From: Rhodopseudomonas boonkerdii
GTDB lineage: Bacteria > Pseudomonadota > Alphaproteobacteria > Rhizobiales > Xanthobacteraceae
Length of the DNA stretch: 64,000 nt
Assembly (NCBI RefSeq): GCF_021184025.1
Contig: NZ_CP036537.1
Location: 2,232,001 to 2,296,000, forward strand
Direction of reading: 5' to 3'
The notes beneath the pieces were generated by a model. The model searched no databases, was not told the origin of the DNA, and worked only from the letters and a program-made list of their open reading frames with translations. Shown here piece by piece: positions 27,735 to 36,852 of the stretch. The translations under genes and the position numbers were made by a program. The number at the start of each line of letters is the position of its first letter. Position 1 is the first letter of the stretch.

Positions 27735-28541
27735 ATGTACGAATTCAAATATCATCGTCCGTCCACCGTGCGGCAGGCCGCGAATCTCCTCGCCAAGAAT
27801 GAGGACGCAAAACTGATCGCCGGCGGCCATACGCTGGTGCCCGTCATGAAGCAGCGCCTCGCAGCGCCGCCACATCTGGTCGATCTCTCGCATATCGAAG
27901 GTATCGACGGCATCGAGATCAAAGGTCGCGTATTGGTGATCGGCGCCCTCGCCAAGCATGCAGATGTTGCAGCTTCGGCGACGGTCGCCGAAGCGATTCC
28001 CGCATTGGCCGAACTCGCCGGCCTGATCGGTGATCCCGCCGTGCGTCATAAAGGCACCATCGGCGGCTCGCTCGCCAATAACGATCCGACCGCGGACTAT
28101 CCGGCGGCCGTGATGGCGATGGGCGCCACCATCGTCACCAACAAGCGCAAACTGAAGCCGGAAGAATTCTTCCAGGGCCTGTTCACCACGGCGCTGGAGC
28201 CGGATGAGATCATCACCAAGGTGTCGTTCCCGCTGCCGAAGAAGGCCGCCTACCAGAAATTCCGCAACCAGGCCTCGCGCTATGCGCTGGTTGGCGTGTT
28301 CGTTGCCAAGATGCCGTCGGCGGTGCGCGTCACCGTCACCGGCGCCGGCTCGGATGGCGTTTTCCGCGTCGAGGCGTTCGAGGAGGCGCTGAAGAAGCGT
28401 TTCTCACCGAAGGCGCTGGATGGCATTCCGGTGTCGGCGGATGGCCTCAACAGTGACTTGCACGGCAGCGCCGAGTATCGTGCACATCTGATCGGCGTGC
28501 TGGCCAAGCGCGCGGTCGAAGCCGCCAACAACCGGGCCTGA
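27735..28541 (+). CDS. coxM: Molybdenum hydroxylase FAD subunit (CoxM-like)
   Basis: 268 residues, CO dehydrogenase/xanthine dehydrogenase medium subunit. FAD-binding segments are [15 protein letters not shown] and [20 protein letters not shown]. The ATG at 27735 has AGGGA upstream. It is followed by coxD after 35 bases. With coxS it forms the electron-transfer part of a molybdenum hydroxylase whose Mo-binding subunit is not in the window. Confidence 0.93.
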   Translation: MYEFKYHRPSTVRQAANLLAKNEDAKLIAGGHTLVPVMKQRLAAPPHLVDLSHIEGIDGIEIKGRVLVIGALAKHADVAASATVAEAIPALAELAGLIGDPAVRHKGTIGGSLANNDPTADYPAAVMAMGATIVTNKRKLKPEEFFQGLFTTALEPDEIITKVSFPLPKKAAYQKFRNQASRYALVGVFVAKMPSAVRVTVTGAGSDGVFRVEAFEEALKKRFSPKALDGIPVSADGLNSDLHGSAEYRAHLIGVLAKRAVEAANNRA

Positions 28542-28576
28542 TCGATCGGGCCCATCATTCTGAGATCGGGACATTC

Positions 28577-29485
28577 ATGACTGCACCATCGGCGCTTCCC
28601 ACCTCCGTCGATGGCATGCTCGATCTGCTGACCAAGCGTGGCTATTTCGCCGAACGCGCGCTGGCGACGGTGGCCTATCTGTCACTGCGCATGGGGCGGC
28701 CGCTGTTTCTCGAAGGGGAGGCCGGGGTCGGCAAGACCGAGATCGCAAAGGTGCTGTCGGCCGCGCTTGGTCGCAAGCTGATCCGCCTGCAATGCTATGA
28801 GGGGCTTGACGTCTCGTCCGCCGTCTATGAGTGGAACAGCGCCTCGCAGATGATTGCGATCCGCCTCGCGGAAGCTGCGGGCGAAAGCGACCGCGACCAG
28901 CTCGCCAGCGACATCTTTGCCGACCGCTATCTGATCAAACGCCCGCTGCTGCAGGCGCTGGAGCCGGATGTGAACGGTCCGCCGGTGCTGCTGATCGACG
29001 AACTCGATCGCGCCGATGAAGCCTTCGAGGCTTATCTGCTCGAAATCCTCTCCGACTTCCAGGTCACGATTCCCGAGCTCGGCACCGTGAAGGCGCCGGC
29101 ACCGCCGATCGTCGTCATCACCTCGAACCGTACCCGCGAGATACACGATGCGCTGAAGCGCCGCTGCCTCTATCACTGGGTCGATTATCCCGCAGCCGAT
29201 CGCGAACTCGCCATCGTCAAATCGCGCGTGCCCGGCATTTCCGCAAAACTGTCGCAGCAGGTGGTGTCGTTCGTGCAGAAGCTGCGCGATCAGGACTTCT
29301 ACAAATCGCCGGGCGTCGCCGAGACGATCGACTGGGCGACCGCACTGACCGAACTCGATGCACGCTCGCTGACGCCGCAAGTGGTCGGCGACACGCTGGG
29401 CGCGCTGTTGAAGTATCAGGATGACATTCAGCGCATGCAGGGCGATGCGCTGGCGAAGACGATCAAGGAAGTGACGAGCGAGTGA
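28577..29485 (+). CDS. coxD: MoxR-family AAA+ ATPase (CoxD-like)
   Basis: 302 residues. Walker A is GEAGVGKTE, Walker B VLLIDELDRADE, sensor 1 VITSNRTREIHDALKRRC. In Oligotropha, CoxD helps to build the CuSMoO2 site of CoxL in the membrane. It pairs with the VWA protein coxE downstream, as in most MoxR systems. A palindromic repeat lies between the two. Confidence 0.92.
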   Translation: MTAPSALPTSVDGMLDLLTKRGYFAERALATVAYLSLRMGRPLFLEGEAGVGKTEIAKVLSAALGRKLIRLQCYEGLDVSSAVYEWNSASQMIAIRLAEAAGESDRDQLASDIFADRYLIKRPLLQALEPDVNGPPVLLIDELDRADEAFEAYLLEILSDFQVTIPELGTVKAPAPPIVVITSNRTREIHDALKRRCLYHWVDYPAADRELAIVKSRVPGISAKLSQQVVSFVQKLRDQDFYKSPGVAETIDWATALTELDARSLTPQVVGDTLGALLKYQDDIQRMQGDALAKTIKEVTSE

Positions 29486-29502
29486 GAGCGCCAGCACCAT
29501 AC

Positions 29503-29621
29503 CCGGCCCTCATCCTGAGGAGCCGCGTAGCGGCGTCTCGAAGGATGGCAACACGCTCTGAGCCAAATGCAGTCATGGTTCGAGACGGCGCCGAAGCGGC
29601 GCCTCCTCACCATGAGGCCGG
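29503..29621. repeat. Palindromic intergenic repeat, family 1, copy 3
   Basis: Begins ccggccctcatcctgaggag, contains gtctcgaaggatgg and catggttcgagacggcgccg, and ends cctcctcaccatgaggccgg. Relative to copies 1 and 2 it is in reverse orientation. It fills the coxD-coxE gap, 17 bases before the coxE start. Confidence 0.88.
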
Positions 29622-29638
29622 TGTTTGGGGGAGCTGAC

Positions 29639-30841
29639 ATGCCCATCGATCATCTCAATCCGCCGACCGGGCAGATGGCCGACAATGTCATCGGTTTCGC
29701 TCGCGCGCTGCGCAAAGCGGGGCTGCCGGTCGGGCCCGGTGGGGCGATCGATGCGCTCGACGCGCTGCAACTGGTCGATATCGGAAAACGTGCCGACGTC
29801 TTCACGACGATGGAGGCCATTTTTGTCAAACGCCACGAACATGCGCTGATCTTCCGACAGGCGTTCGATCTGTTCTTTCGCGCCGAGGAAGACTGGAAGC
29901 AGATGCTGGATTCGGTGCCGCTGCCGGATGACGCGAGGCGCAAGCCGCCCCCGGCCTCGCGCCGTGTGCAGGAGGCGATGACCCAGCCGTCCCGCGGCGA
30001 GGAGCGTGAGGCGCCGCAGGAGCAGGAGGTCAGGCTCTCGGTTTCCGACCGCGAAATCTTGCAGAAGAAGGATTTTGCACAGATGAGCGCGGCGGAGATT
30101 GCTGAGGTCACCCGCGCCATCGCCGATATGCGACTGCCGCAGGCGGAACTGCGCACGCGCCGCACACGGCCGGATCGCCGCGGCGCGCGGCTCGATCTGC
30201 GCCGCACCTTGCGCGCCTCGCTGCGCACCGGCGGCGATATCGTCGATATCCGCCGCCTCGGCCTGATCGACAAGCCGGCGCCCATCGTGGCGTTGCTCGA
30301 TATCTCGGGCTCGATGAGCGAATATACCCGCCTGTTCCTGCATTTTCTCCACGCCATCACCGACGCGCGCAAGCGTGTCTCGGTGTTCCTGTTCGGCACG
30401 CGGCTGACCAATGTCACCCGTGCCCTGCGGGCGCGCGATCCCGACGAAGCGCTGGCGAGTTGTTCGGCATCGGTGCAGGATTGGGCTGGCGGGACCCGCA
30501 TCTCGGCTTCGTTGCACAATTTCAACAAGCTGTGGGGCCGCCGAGTACTCGGACAGGGCGCCATCGTGCTCCTGATTTCTGATGGACTCGAACGCGAGGC
30601 GGATTCGCAGCTCGCTTTCGAGATGGACCGCCTGCATCGCTCCTGTCGCCGGCTGATCTGGCTGAACCCGCTACTGCGCTTCGATGGTTTCGAGCCGAAG
30701 GCTCAGGGAATCAAAATGATGCTGCCCCACGTTGACGAATTCCGCCCGGTACATAATTTGACGTCTATCGATGGGCTCATTAAAGCCCTGTCCGCGCCGA
30801 TATCCGGCCATCACCGCCTGCTGATCCGTCCCGCTGTGTAA
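29639..30841 (+). CDS. coxE: VWA-domain protein (CoxE-like)
   Basis: 400 residues. The C-terminal von Willebrand A domain has the metal-ion site DISGSMS (DxSxS). The middle region is Arg/Glu-rich (residues about 100-190) and probably extended. With the MoxR ATPase coxD it forms the chaperone pair for the molybdenum hydroxylase. The start is ATG 29639, with GGGGAG upstream; an in-frame ATG at 29567 lies within the repeat. Confidence 0.9.
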   Translation: MPIDHLNPPTGQMADNVIGFARALRKAGLPVGPGGAIDALDALQLVDIGKRADVFTTMEAIFVKRHEHALIFRQAFDLFFRAEEDWKQMLDSVPLPDDARRKPPPASRRVQEAMTQPSRGEEREAPQEQEVRLSVSDREILQKKDFAQMSAAEIAEVTRAIADMRLPQAELRTRRTRPDRRGARLDLRRTLRASLRTGGDIVDIRRLGLIDKPAPIVALLDISGSMSEYTRLFLHFLHAITDARKRVSVFLFGTRLTNVTRALRARDPDEALASCSASVQDWAGGTRISASLHNFNKLWGRRVLGQGAIVLLISDGLEREADSQLAFEMDRLHRSCRRLIWLNPLLRFDGFEPKAQGIKMMLPHVDEFRPVHNLTSIDGLIKALSAPISGHHRLLIRPAV

Positions 30842-30852
30842 GGAGGGTTCTG

Positions 30853-31176
30853 ATGCTCAATCGCGAAGAAGACATCCTGCAGGCCGCCGAAGCCTGGCAA
30901 AAGGCTGGCCACGGCGTTGCGCTGGCTACGGTGGTGGAGACCTGGGGGTCGGCCCCGCGTCCGGCCGGCTCCAATCTGGTCATCAATGACGATGGCACAT
31001 TTCTTGGCTCAGTCTCCGGCGGCTGCGTCGAAGGCGCCGTGGTCACCGAGGCCCTGGATGTGATCGAAAGCGGCCAGCCGAAATTGCTGGAATTTGGCGT
31101 GGCTGACGAAACCGCGTGGAATGTCGGTTTGTCCTGTGGCGGCACCATCCGCGTCTTTGTCGAAAAGGTAGGCTGA
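30853..31176 (+). CDS. XdhC/CoxI N-terminal domain protein
   Basis: 107 residues containing only the XdhC N-terminal domain: ATVVETWGSAPRPAGSNLVI and SGGCVEGAVV are its hallmarks; GLSCGGTIRVFVE ends it. Such proteins bind molybdenum cofactor and assist its sulfuration before insertion into the enzyme. The Rossmann half is the next gene, 2 bases downstream. The split gene pair corresponds to coxF/coxI-type accessory factors. Confidence 0.88.
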   Translation: MLNREEDILQAAEAWQKAGHGVALATVVETWGSAPRPAGSNLVINDDGTFLGSVSGGCVEGAVVTEALDVIESGQPKLLEFGVADETAWNVGLSCGGTIRVFVEKVG

Positions 31177-31178
31177 TC

Positions 31179-31880
31179 GTGAAAACCGAGACCCTGGCGC
31201 TGCTCAATGCCGAGCGCGCCGCTCGCCGCGCAGTTATCGTGGTGACCGATATATCTGATGGTATACAGCGCATGGTGAAAGCAGCCGATTTCGCCGCCGA
31301 TCCCTTGCATGCGGAGCTGGAAAGGCAGCTCCGCATGGGCAAGAGCGCCATGGTCGAGGTGGACGGTAAGAAGCTGTTCCTCAATGTCTATGCGCCCACA
31401 GCCAAACTCGTGATCATTGGTGCTGTTCACATCAGTCAGGCGCTGGCGCCGCTGGCGCGTTCGCTCGATTACGATGTCACCGTGGTCGATCCGCGTACCG
31501 CTTTCGCCAGCCCCGAGCGCTTCCCGGACGTGAAGTTGATCGCCGAATGGCCTGACGAGGCGCTGCCGCCACTCGGCGTCGATCGCTGGACCGCCTTTGT
31601 GGCCGTGACCCATGATCCCAAGATCGACGATCCCGCGCTGCTGCACGCATTCGAGAAAGACTGTTTCTATATCGGTGCGCTCGGCTCGCGAAAGACGCAT
31701 GCCAAGCGTCTCGACCGCCTGAAGGGGCAGGGCGCGACCGATGCCGATCTCGCAAAGATCAAGGCGCCCATCGGCCTGAACATCGGCGCTGTCTCGCCAT
31801 CCGAGATTGCCGTTTCGATTATGGCCGAGATTACCGCGGAGCTGCGTTTGCCGAGGGAAGCAAAGGCGAGCGCGGCATGA
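31179..31880 (+). CDS. XdhC/CoxI Rossmann domain protein
   Basis: 233 residues. It carries the XdhC C-terminal nucleotide-binding domain (VIIGAVHISQALAPLARSLDYDVTVVDPR, GALGSRKTHAKR and APIGLNIGAVSPSEIAVSIMAEI). A GTG start at 31179 with AAGGTAGG upstream is chosen over an ATG at 31116 that lies inside the previous gene. It overlaps the next gene by four bases (ATGA). Likely a molybdenum cofactor sulfuration and insertion chaperone. Confidence 0.88.
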   Translation: MKTETLALLNAERAARRAVIVVTDISDGIQRMVKAADFAADPLHAELERQLRMGKSAMVEVDGKKLFLNVYAPTAKLVIIGAVHISQALAPLARSLDYDVTVVDPRTAFASPERFPDVKLIAEWPDEALPPLGVDRWTAFVAVTHDPKIDDPALLHAFEKDCFYIGALGSRKTHAKRLDRLKGQGATDADLAKIKAPIGLNIGAVSPSEIAVSIMAEITAELRLPREAKASAA

Positions 31881-33481
31881 AGTTCGGCCCGGCCAGTCCG
31901 ACCGAAGCTCTCGGCGGCGTGACGGTTCACACGCTACGGCAGGGAACGCTCGTTCTCAAGAAGGGCACCACCATTGGCCCAGACGAAGTGGCTGAGCTGA
32001 CGCGCGCTGGTGTCAGGGAAGTCGTGGTTGTCCGTCTCGAGGACGGCGATGTTTCCGAAGACGCTGCTGCCGCCAGCATTGCACAGGCGATTGCGGGCGA
32101 AGGCGTTGCTGTCGAGCGCGCTTTCACGGGCCGCGCCAATCTGTTCGCGGCAAAGCCAGGCGTGCTTGTCGTCGACCGTGCCGCCGTCGATCGCATCAAT
32201 GGCGTGGACGAAGCGATCACCTTGGCGACGCTGCAAGCCTTCAAGCCGGTGGTCGAGAACGAGATGATCGCCACCGTGAAATTGATCCCGTTCGGCATTG
32301 CCGCGACGCTCCGCGATGCCGCGGTGAAAGCTGCGGGCGGCGCGGCTATGCGGATCGCGCCTTACAAGGTGAAGAAGGTCGGCATCGTCTCGACCCTGCT
32401 GCCGGGCCTTTCGCCGAAGGTGATCGACAAGACCCTGCGCGTGACCGAGGAACGCCTCGGCCCCGCTGGCGCAAAAATCATCGCAGAGCGCCGCGTGCCG
32501 CACGACGAAAAGGTGCTCGCCGAGACCATCCACGAACTGCTGCAACTCGGCGCCGAACTCATCATCGTGTTCGGCGCTTCGGCCATTGCCGATCGCCGCG
32601 ATGTCATCCCCGCGGCCATCGAGCAGATCGGCGGCAACATCCGGCATTTCGGGATGCCGGTGGACCCCGGCAATCTGCTGCTGATCGGCAGCGCCGGCGA
32701 TGTGCCGATCCTCGGTGCGCCCGGCTGCGCGCGCTCGCCGGTGGAGAACGGATTCGACTGGGTGTTGATGCGTCTGCTGGCCGGGCTGGAAGTGACGCGC
32801 GCCGATCTGGTCGGCATGGGTGTCGGCGGCCTGCTGATGGAGATCGTCACGCGACCACAGCCGCGCGCGCCGGCGGAGACTGATGGCAACCGCAATGTTG
32901 CCGCGCTCATTCTCGCAGCTGGCCGCGGCACGCGGATGGGCGGGCCCAACAAGCTGCTTGCCGAGCTGAACGGCAAGCCGCTCGTGCGTATCGTCGCCGA
33001 ACATGTACTGAAGTCGAAAGTGAGCAGTGTCACGGTGGTGACGGGCCATCAGGCGGCCGAAGTGGAAAAGGCGCTGCGCGGTCTCAATGTCACGTTCGTT
33101 TATAATCCCGATTATCCCGACGGCATCGCCAGCTCGGTGAAGACGGGCATCGCCGCCGTGCCGCAAGGTGCGGACGGTGCAGTCGTCTGTCTCGGCGACA
33201 TGCCATTGATCGATGCCAAATTGATTGATCGCCTGATCGACGCCTTCGCGCCGGATCGCAGCCATCTGATCGCGGTGCCGGTCAGTGACGGTCGTCGCGG
33301 CAACCCGGTGCTATGGTCGCGTCGCTTCTTTCCGGAATTGATGGCGCTGGACGGCGATATCGGCGCGCGAGAGCTGATCCTGAAACATGCCGAAGCGGTG
33401 ACGGATGTCGCTGTCGAAGGCCGGGGAGCCTTCCTCGACGTCGACACGCCGCAGGCGCTTGAAGAGGCGCGGGGCGGCTAG
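31877..33481 (+). CDS. MoeA-like molybdopterin-binding / MocA-like nucleotidyltransferase fusion
   Basis: 534 residues in two parts. Residues 1 to about 330 form a molybdopterin-binding domain (KVGIVSTLLPG, and GMPVDPGNLLLIG and APGCARSPVENGFDWVL). Residues about 340-534 form an NTP transferase (LILAAGRGTRMGGPNKLLAEL, GDMPLID), like MocA, which joins CTP to Mo-molybdopterin to give the dinucleotide cofactor used by CO dehydrogenase-type enzymes. It is the last gene of the cox-type operon and overlaps its upstream neighbour by four bases. Cytoplasmic. Confidence 0.92.
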   Translation: MKFGPASPTEALGGVTVHTLRQGTLVLKKGTTIGPDEVAELTRAGVREVVVVRLEDGDVSEDAAAASIAQAIAGEGVAVERAFTGRANLFAAKPGVLVVDRAAVDRINGVDEAITLATLQAFKPVVENEMIATVKLIPFGIAATLRDAAVKAAGGAAMRIAPYKVKKVGIVSTLLPGLSPKVIDKTLRVTEERLGPAGAKIIAERRVPHDEKVLAETIHELLQLGAELIIVFGASAIADRRDVIPAAIEQIGGNIRHFGMPVDPGNLLLIGSAGDVPILGAPGCARSPVENGFDWVLMRLLAGLEVTRADLVGMGVGGLLMEIVTRPQPRAPAETDGNRNVAALILAAGRGTRMGGPNKLLAELNGKPLVRIVAEHVLKSKVSSVTVVTGHQAAEVEKALRGLNVTFVYNPDYPDGIASSVKTGIAAVPQGADGAVVCLGDMPLIDAKLIDRLIDAFAPDRSHLIAVPVSDGRRGNPVLWSRRFFPELMALDGDIGARELILKHAEAVTDVAVEGRGAFLDVDTPQALEEARGG

Positions 33482-33554
33482 CGACGTTTCATTCACCAAG
33501 TCGAAACTCCCTCGCGCTAACGTCCCGCCGGACTGCACCTCGGGGGAGGGGAAT

Positions 33555-33935
33555 TTGTCATTTCGTATCGCGGCGCGCTCACGCGCGTTTTTTTCTGCTG
33601 CGCTTGTTTTCAGTTTTGCATCGCTACAGCCGGCAATTGGTGCCGGCGCGCTCGCTATCGGCAAGTGCGGCGCCTATGGTCAGGCTTACGATCATTCTGC
33701 GTCGGCGTCCGCTGTCGCTGCCGCGAAGAAAGCCTGCAAGGGCGATTGCACCACCGTCACCATGAACCGCGCCTGCGCTGCGCTGTCGGTCGATATGGCC
33801 AATCCATGCGGAGCTCACGGTTATGCGGTGGCTCCACGCATTTCCTCGACGCTCAATGAAGCGACCAGGAAGTGCTACGACTATGGCGGCAAGGAATGCG
33901 TCATCCGCGCCTGGGCATGTGACGCCAAGGGGTAG
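33555..33935 (+). CDS. Secreted DUF4189 protein
   Basis: 126 residues. A signal peptide (residues 1-27, ending PAIGA) is followed by a DUF4189 domain: ALAIGKCGAYGQAYDHSAS, then KKACKGDCTTVTMNRACAALS, with six or more Cys that probably form disulfides. I chose the TTG at 33555, which has GGGGAGGGG 6 bases upstream and starts exactly at the signal peptide; an upstream in-frame ATG at 33405 lies inside the previous gene. Function unknown. Confidence 0.8.
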   Translation: MSFRIAARSRAFFSAALVFSFASLQPAIGAGALAIGKCGAYGQAYDHSASASAVAAAKKACKGDCTTVTMNRACAALSVDMANPCGAHGYAVAPRISSTLNEATRKCYDYGGKECVIRAWACDAKG

Positions 33936-34009
33936 CATCGTTACCTGCCGGTCATGGTCACCATCGCATTCGCCTATATTTGGCCTCGTTGATTCCGTCA
34001 TCGACGGCT

Positions 34010-35341
34010 ATGTTGTCGCCGATGATACCGCTCCGACGAACCATTTTTACACCCGCTGCCAAGGGCGCCGAGCTTCAGACGGCCCGTGAGGCGCTGAACC
34101 GCCAAGTGCTGCTCACCGAGCGGCTGCGCATCAAGGCCGTCATCGCGACCGTCGCGATCCTCATGGCATTGGTCACGGTCGTGCAGCTGCTCGCGCCGTC
34201 CATCTTCGCCGGCATTTCCCGGGGCGGTTTCGAACTCGGCTCGACCTATGTGATCTTCTTGCCATTTCTCGCACTCGAGCTTCTGGCACTGTATCTGATC
34301 ACGCGACGCGCCGCCGAAAACAAGGATGTACCGGTCTTCCGGCGTTATCTCAGCGCATTGATCGAAACGAGCGTGCCGACCGCGGCGCTCTATCTGCATA
34401 TGAACTGGATGGGCGCCAACACCGCGCTCGCCTTTGCGGCGCCGCTGACCTATTTCATCTTCATTATTCTCTCGACATTGCGGCTGGATTTCTGGCTGTC
34501 CACCTTCACCGGCTTTGTCGCGGCGTCGGAGATGTTCGCCATGGCGATGCTGTATCGGCCCGCAGGTTTTGCCGACGAGCCGATGCCGGAAAGCATTTTC
34601 CAGCTGGTCCGTGCGATCATGCTGCTCGTCGGCGGCGTGCTTGCGGGGGGCGTCGGCATGCAGTTGCGGCGACAGTTCGAGGCGAGCATCGCTGCCACCG
34701 CCGCGCGCGATCACGTCACCAATCTGTTCGGCCAGCATGTGTCGCCGCAAGTGGTGGAGCGGCTGCTCGCGACCGGCGCGGCACCGACCACCGAGATGCG
34801 GCAGGTCGCGGTGATGTTCGTCGATATCCGCAACTTCACTGCGGCTACTCATGTTCACACGCCGCGCCAGGTGGTGGAGCGTCTCGACGAGGCCTTTGCC
34901 ATCCTGGTCGATGTGCTCGACCGCCACTCCGGTATCGTGAACAAGTTTCTCGGGGACGGATTTCTCGCACTGTTCGGTGCGCCGATCGAGGATCCCAACG
35001 CGGCGCAGTGCGCAGTCGAAGCCGCGCTCGAGATGCTGACGGAAATGGAGAAAAACAACAGCGACAGCGCGTGGCCACTGCGGATCGGCATCGGCATTCA
35101 TATGGGCGCGGTGATCGCCGGCAATGTCGGGTCGCCGCGGCGGAAAGAATATACGGTCATGGGCGACACCGTGAATTTCGCCGCCCGTCTCGAAGCGCTC
35201 AATAAGGAATTCGGCTCACAATTGCTGATTTCCACGGCGGTGCGCGATGCCGCGGGGGAGGCCGGGCGCGATGCGACATGTCTCGGCGACGTTCAGGTGC
35301 GTGGCTATGAGCAGCCGCAGGCGGTGTGGCAGCTTCGTTAG
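34010..35341 (+). CDS. Membrane-anchored class III adenylate/guanylate cyclase
   Basis: 443 residues from ATG 34010 (34022 is an equally good alternative). The N-terminal part has about six transmembrane helices (residues 45-215) as a sensor. A linker (GQHVSPQVVERLL) leads to the class III cyclase domain: metal site 1 in VMFVDIRNFT, metal site 2 in FLGDGFLALFGAP, and TVNFAARLEAL with the transition-state Asn and Arg. All catalytic residues appear to be present. It makes cAMP (or cGMP) in the cytoplasm in response to an unknown membrane signal. It stands alone. Confidence 0.88.
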   Translation: MLSPMIPLRRTIFTPAAKGAELQTAREALNRQVLLTERLRIKAVIATVAILMALVTVVQLLAPSIFAGISRGGFELGSTYVIFLPFLALELLALYLITRRAAENKDVPVFRRYLSALIETSVPTAALYLHMNWMGANTALAFAAPLTYFIFIILSTLRLDFWLSTFTGFVAASEMFAMAMLYRPAGFADEPMPESIFQLVRAIMLLVGGVLAGGVGMQLRRQFEASIAATAARDHVTNLFGQHVSPQVVERLLATGAAPTTEMRQVAVMFVDIRNFTAATHVHTPRQVVERLDEAFAILVDVLDRHSGIVNKFLGDGFLALFGAPIEDPNAAQCAVEAALEMLTEMEKNNSDSAWPLRIGIGIHMGAVIAGNVGSPRRKEYTVMGDTVNFAARLEALNKEFGSQLLISTAVRDAAGEAGRDATCLGDVQVRGYEQPQAVWQLR

Positions 35342-35389
35342 AGAATGATCCTGTCCGATCGCCCGAAAACCATTTTTCGGGATCGTAGC

Positions 35390-36238
35390 CTAGTTATCGA
35401 AGAACGGCGCCCGTTTCGGCCGCAGCATGATGCCGAGACGGCCGTAAACGCCGTCGCGGCCGAAGTCGTCAGAGACGCGGCCTGCTGCAAAGCTCCATTC
35501 ATAGTCGTTCGTGCGCAGCCCGGTGAGATGGACGCCGATCCGTGTCTGCCGGCTGAAACGGTCTCTGGACAGCGCTGCTTCCGGTCCGATCCAGAATGAA
35601 TCGAACAGGCGCCAGCCAGCGGCGATGCGCGTGGTGTAGCCGTTATCGATGGTGGTGCCTGTAAGGGCATATTGGACCATCAGCTCGGCTGTCGGCTCCC
35701 ACCACAAATCGGCGATGCCGCGCAGGCCCAAACGGGAACGCCAGCGGTCGCTGCGACCGTTCCGGTAGAAGAAGTCCACTTCGGCATCGGGGCCCAGGAG
35801 GAACTGCGCTTCCATCCGACCGACGCGAAACATGTAGCCAGGTAGAAGATAAGCGCGGGTGATCTGGGTATCGTAGCGGCCGAAGCGATCCACATATCGT
35901 TCCAGGCTTTCGGAGGCGAAGAGGCGCAGGATGAAGCCGTTGCGATCGAAGCCGTTCGGCATCCATTGCGCGCCCGCAAAGGCGCCGAAACTCCATTTCG
36001 ACGCGTCGATTCCGCCGAAATAGATCAGCCTGTCAGGCATGCCGCCCGACAGATAATCGAAAGGTCGTTTACGGTTGGCGCGGTTGTCGAACAGTTCCGA
36101 CCAGAACGACTTGCTGCGTGCGGGCGTCAACACGTTGAACTCGACGTCCATGGCATCGAAGTCCTGCGCGCCGGCCGCATCGGCCTGGCTGAAGCCGATG
36201 GCCAGCCCCGCGGTTCGCAATATCCGTCCCCAACGCAT
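35390..36238 (-). CDS. BcsS-like outer surface protein
   Basis: 282 residues. Signal peptide, then a beta-rich domain with alternating aromatic residues (YFGGIDASKWSFGAFAGAQW, NGFDRNGFILRLFAS) and a C-terminal strand ending in RPKRAPFFDN. The pattern matches CBP_BcsS, the cellulose biosynthesis protein BcsS, often encoded beside bacterial cellulose synthase genes. No cellulose synthase is near here. The start at 36238 (MRWGRI) is preferred over 36268. Two consensus DnaA boxes lie upstream. Confidence 0.65.
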   Translation of the reverse strand: MRWGRILRTAGLAIGFSQADAAGAQDFDAMDVEFNVLTPARSKSFWSELFDNRANRKRPFDYLSGGMPDRLIYFGGIDASKWSFGAFAGAQWMPNGFDRNGFILRLFASESLERYVDRFGRYDTQITRAYLLPGYMFRVGRMEAQFLLGPDAEVDFFYRNGRSDRWRSRLGLRGIADLWWEPTAELMVQYALTGTTIDNGYTTRIAAGWRLFDSFWIGPEAALSRDRFSRQTRIGVHLTGLRTNDYEWSFAAGRVSDDFGRDGVYGRLGIMLRPKRAPFFDN

Positions 36239-36297
36239 CGAGCCCCCACCCAACGCCACAGAACGCAACCGTAAATAACAATTTTAGGTAGAATACA

Positions 36298-36327
36298 TGT
36301 GGATAATGCTACGTCCAGTGTGGATAA
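36298..36327 (-). promoter_or_regulatory. Pair of consensus DnaA boxes
   Basis: TGTGGATAA, the complement of the DnaA box TTATCCACA, occurs exactly at 36298-36306 and 36319-36327, in the same orientation, 21 bp apart (two helical turns). The pair lies in the AT-rich gap between the DUF488 and BcsS-like genes. Confidence 0.55.
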
Positions 36328-36359
36328 GGGAACGATAGAAGAACATGGAAGAAGTTTTT

Positions 36360-36839
36360 TTACTTCGGCTCGATCTGAGGCGCGACCAGATTCTCGATGG
36401 CGACGCCTTCGCGGTCCTCGATGATCTCGGCGATCCAGCGCCGGTGGCAATGCGTATGATCGCGCTCATAGCAGAGGATGCAGATCGGGCCGGCTTTCTC
36501 CACCAAGGCCGCCAGCTCATCCATCTGCTCGCGCGCCTGCGGCGTCTTGAGATGGGCGCTGTAGATCTTTTCAAGCTCCGCGATGTTGCCCGAGCGCGCC
36601 GCCTCGCGGCCGTCCTTCGGTGTGCCGAGCCCGCGCAGATGGACATAGCCGATGCCGCGTTCGTCCAGCCCTGCGGCAAGCTGCGACTTCGAAAAGCCTG
36701 GCCTGCGTGACGACGCGACGGCACGGACATCGACCAGCAGCTGCACGCCAGCGGCTTCGAGCTCGTCGAGCACGGATTTCGCCGGCGTCTGCTCATAGCC
36801 GATGGTGAAGAGTTTTGCCGTTTTCCTCGCCTTGGCCAT
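36360..36839 (-). CDS. DUF488 family protein
   Basis: 159 residues. Family landmarks are LFTIGYEQ at the start, LVDVRAVASSRRPGFSKSQL, and ICILCYERDHTHCHRRWIAEII at the end, with the conserved Cys and His pairs. DUF488 proteins are of uncertain function; some are proposed to be nucleases or DNA-repair-associated, and they often sit next to DUF72 proteins. Here the DUF72 gene lies 13 bases upstream in the same direction, so the two are co-transcribed. Confidence 0.9.
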   Translation of the reverse strand: MAKARKTAKLFTIGYEQTPAKSVLDELEAAGVQLLVDVRAVASSRRPGFSKSQLAAGLDERGIGYVHLRGLGTPKDGREAARSGNIAELEKIYSAHLKTPQAREQMDELAALVEKAGPICILCYERDHTHCHRRWIAEIIEDREGVAIENLVAPQIEPK

Positions 36840-36852
36840 GCATCGCTCCCGG

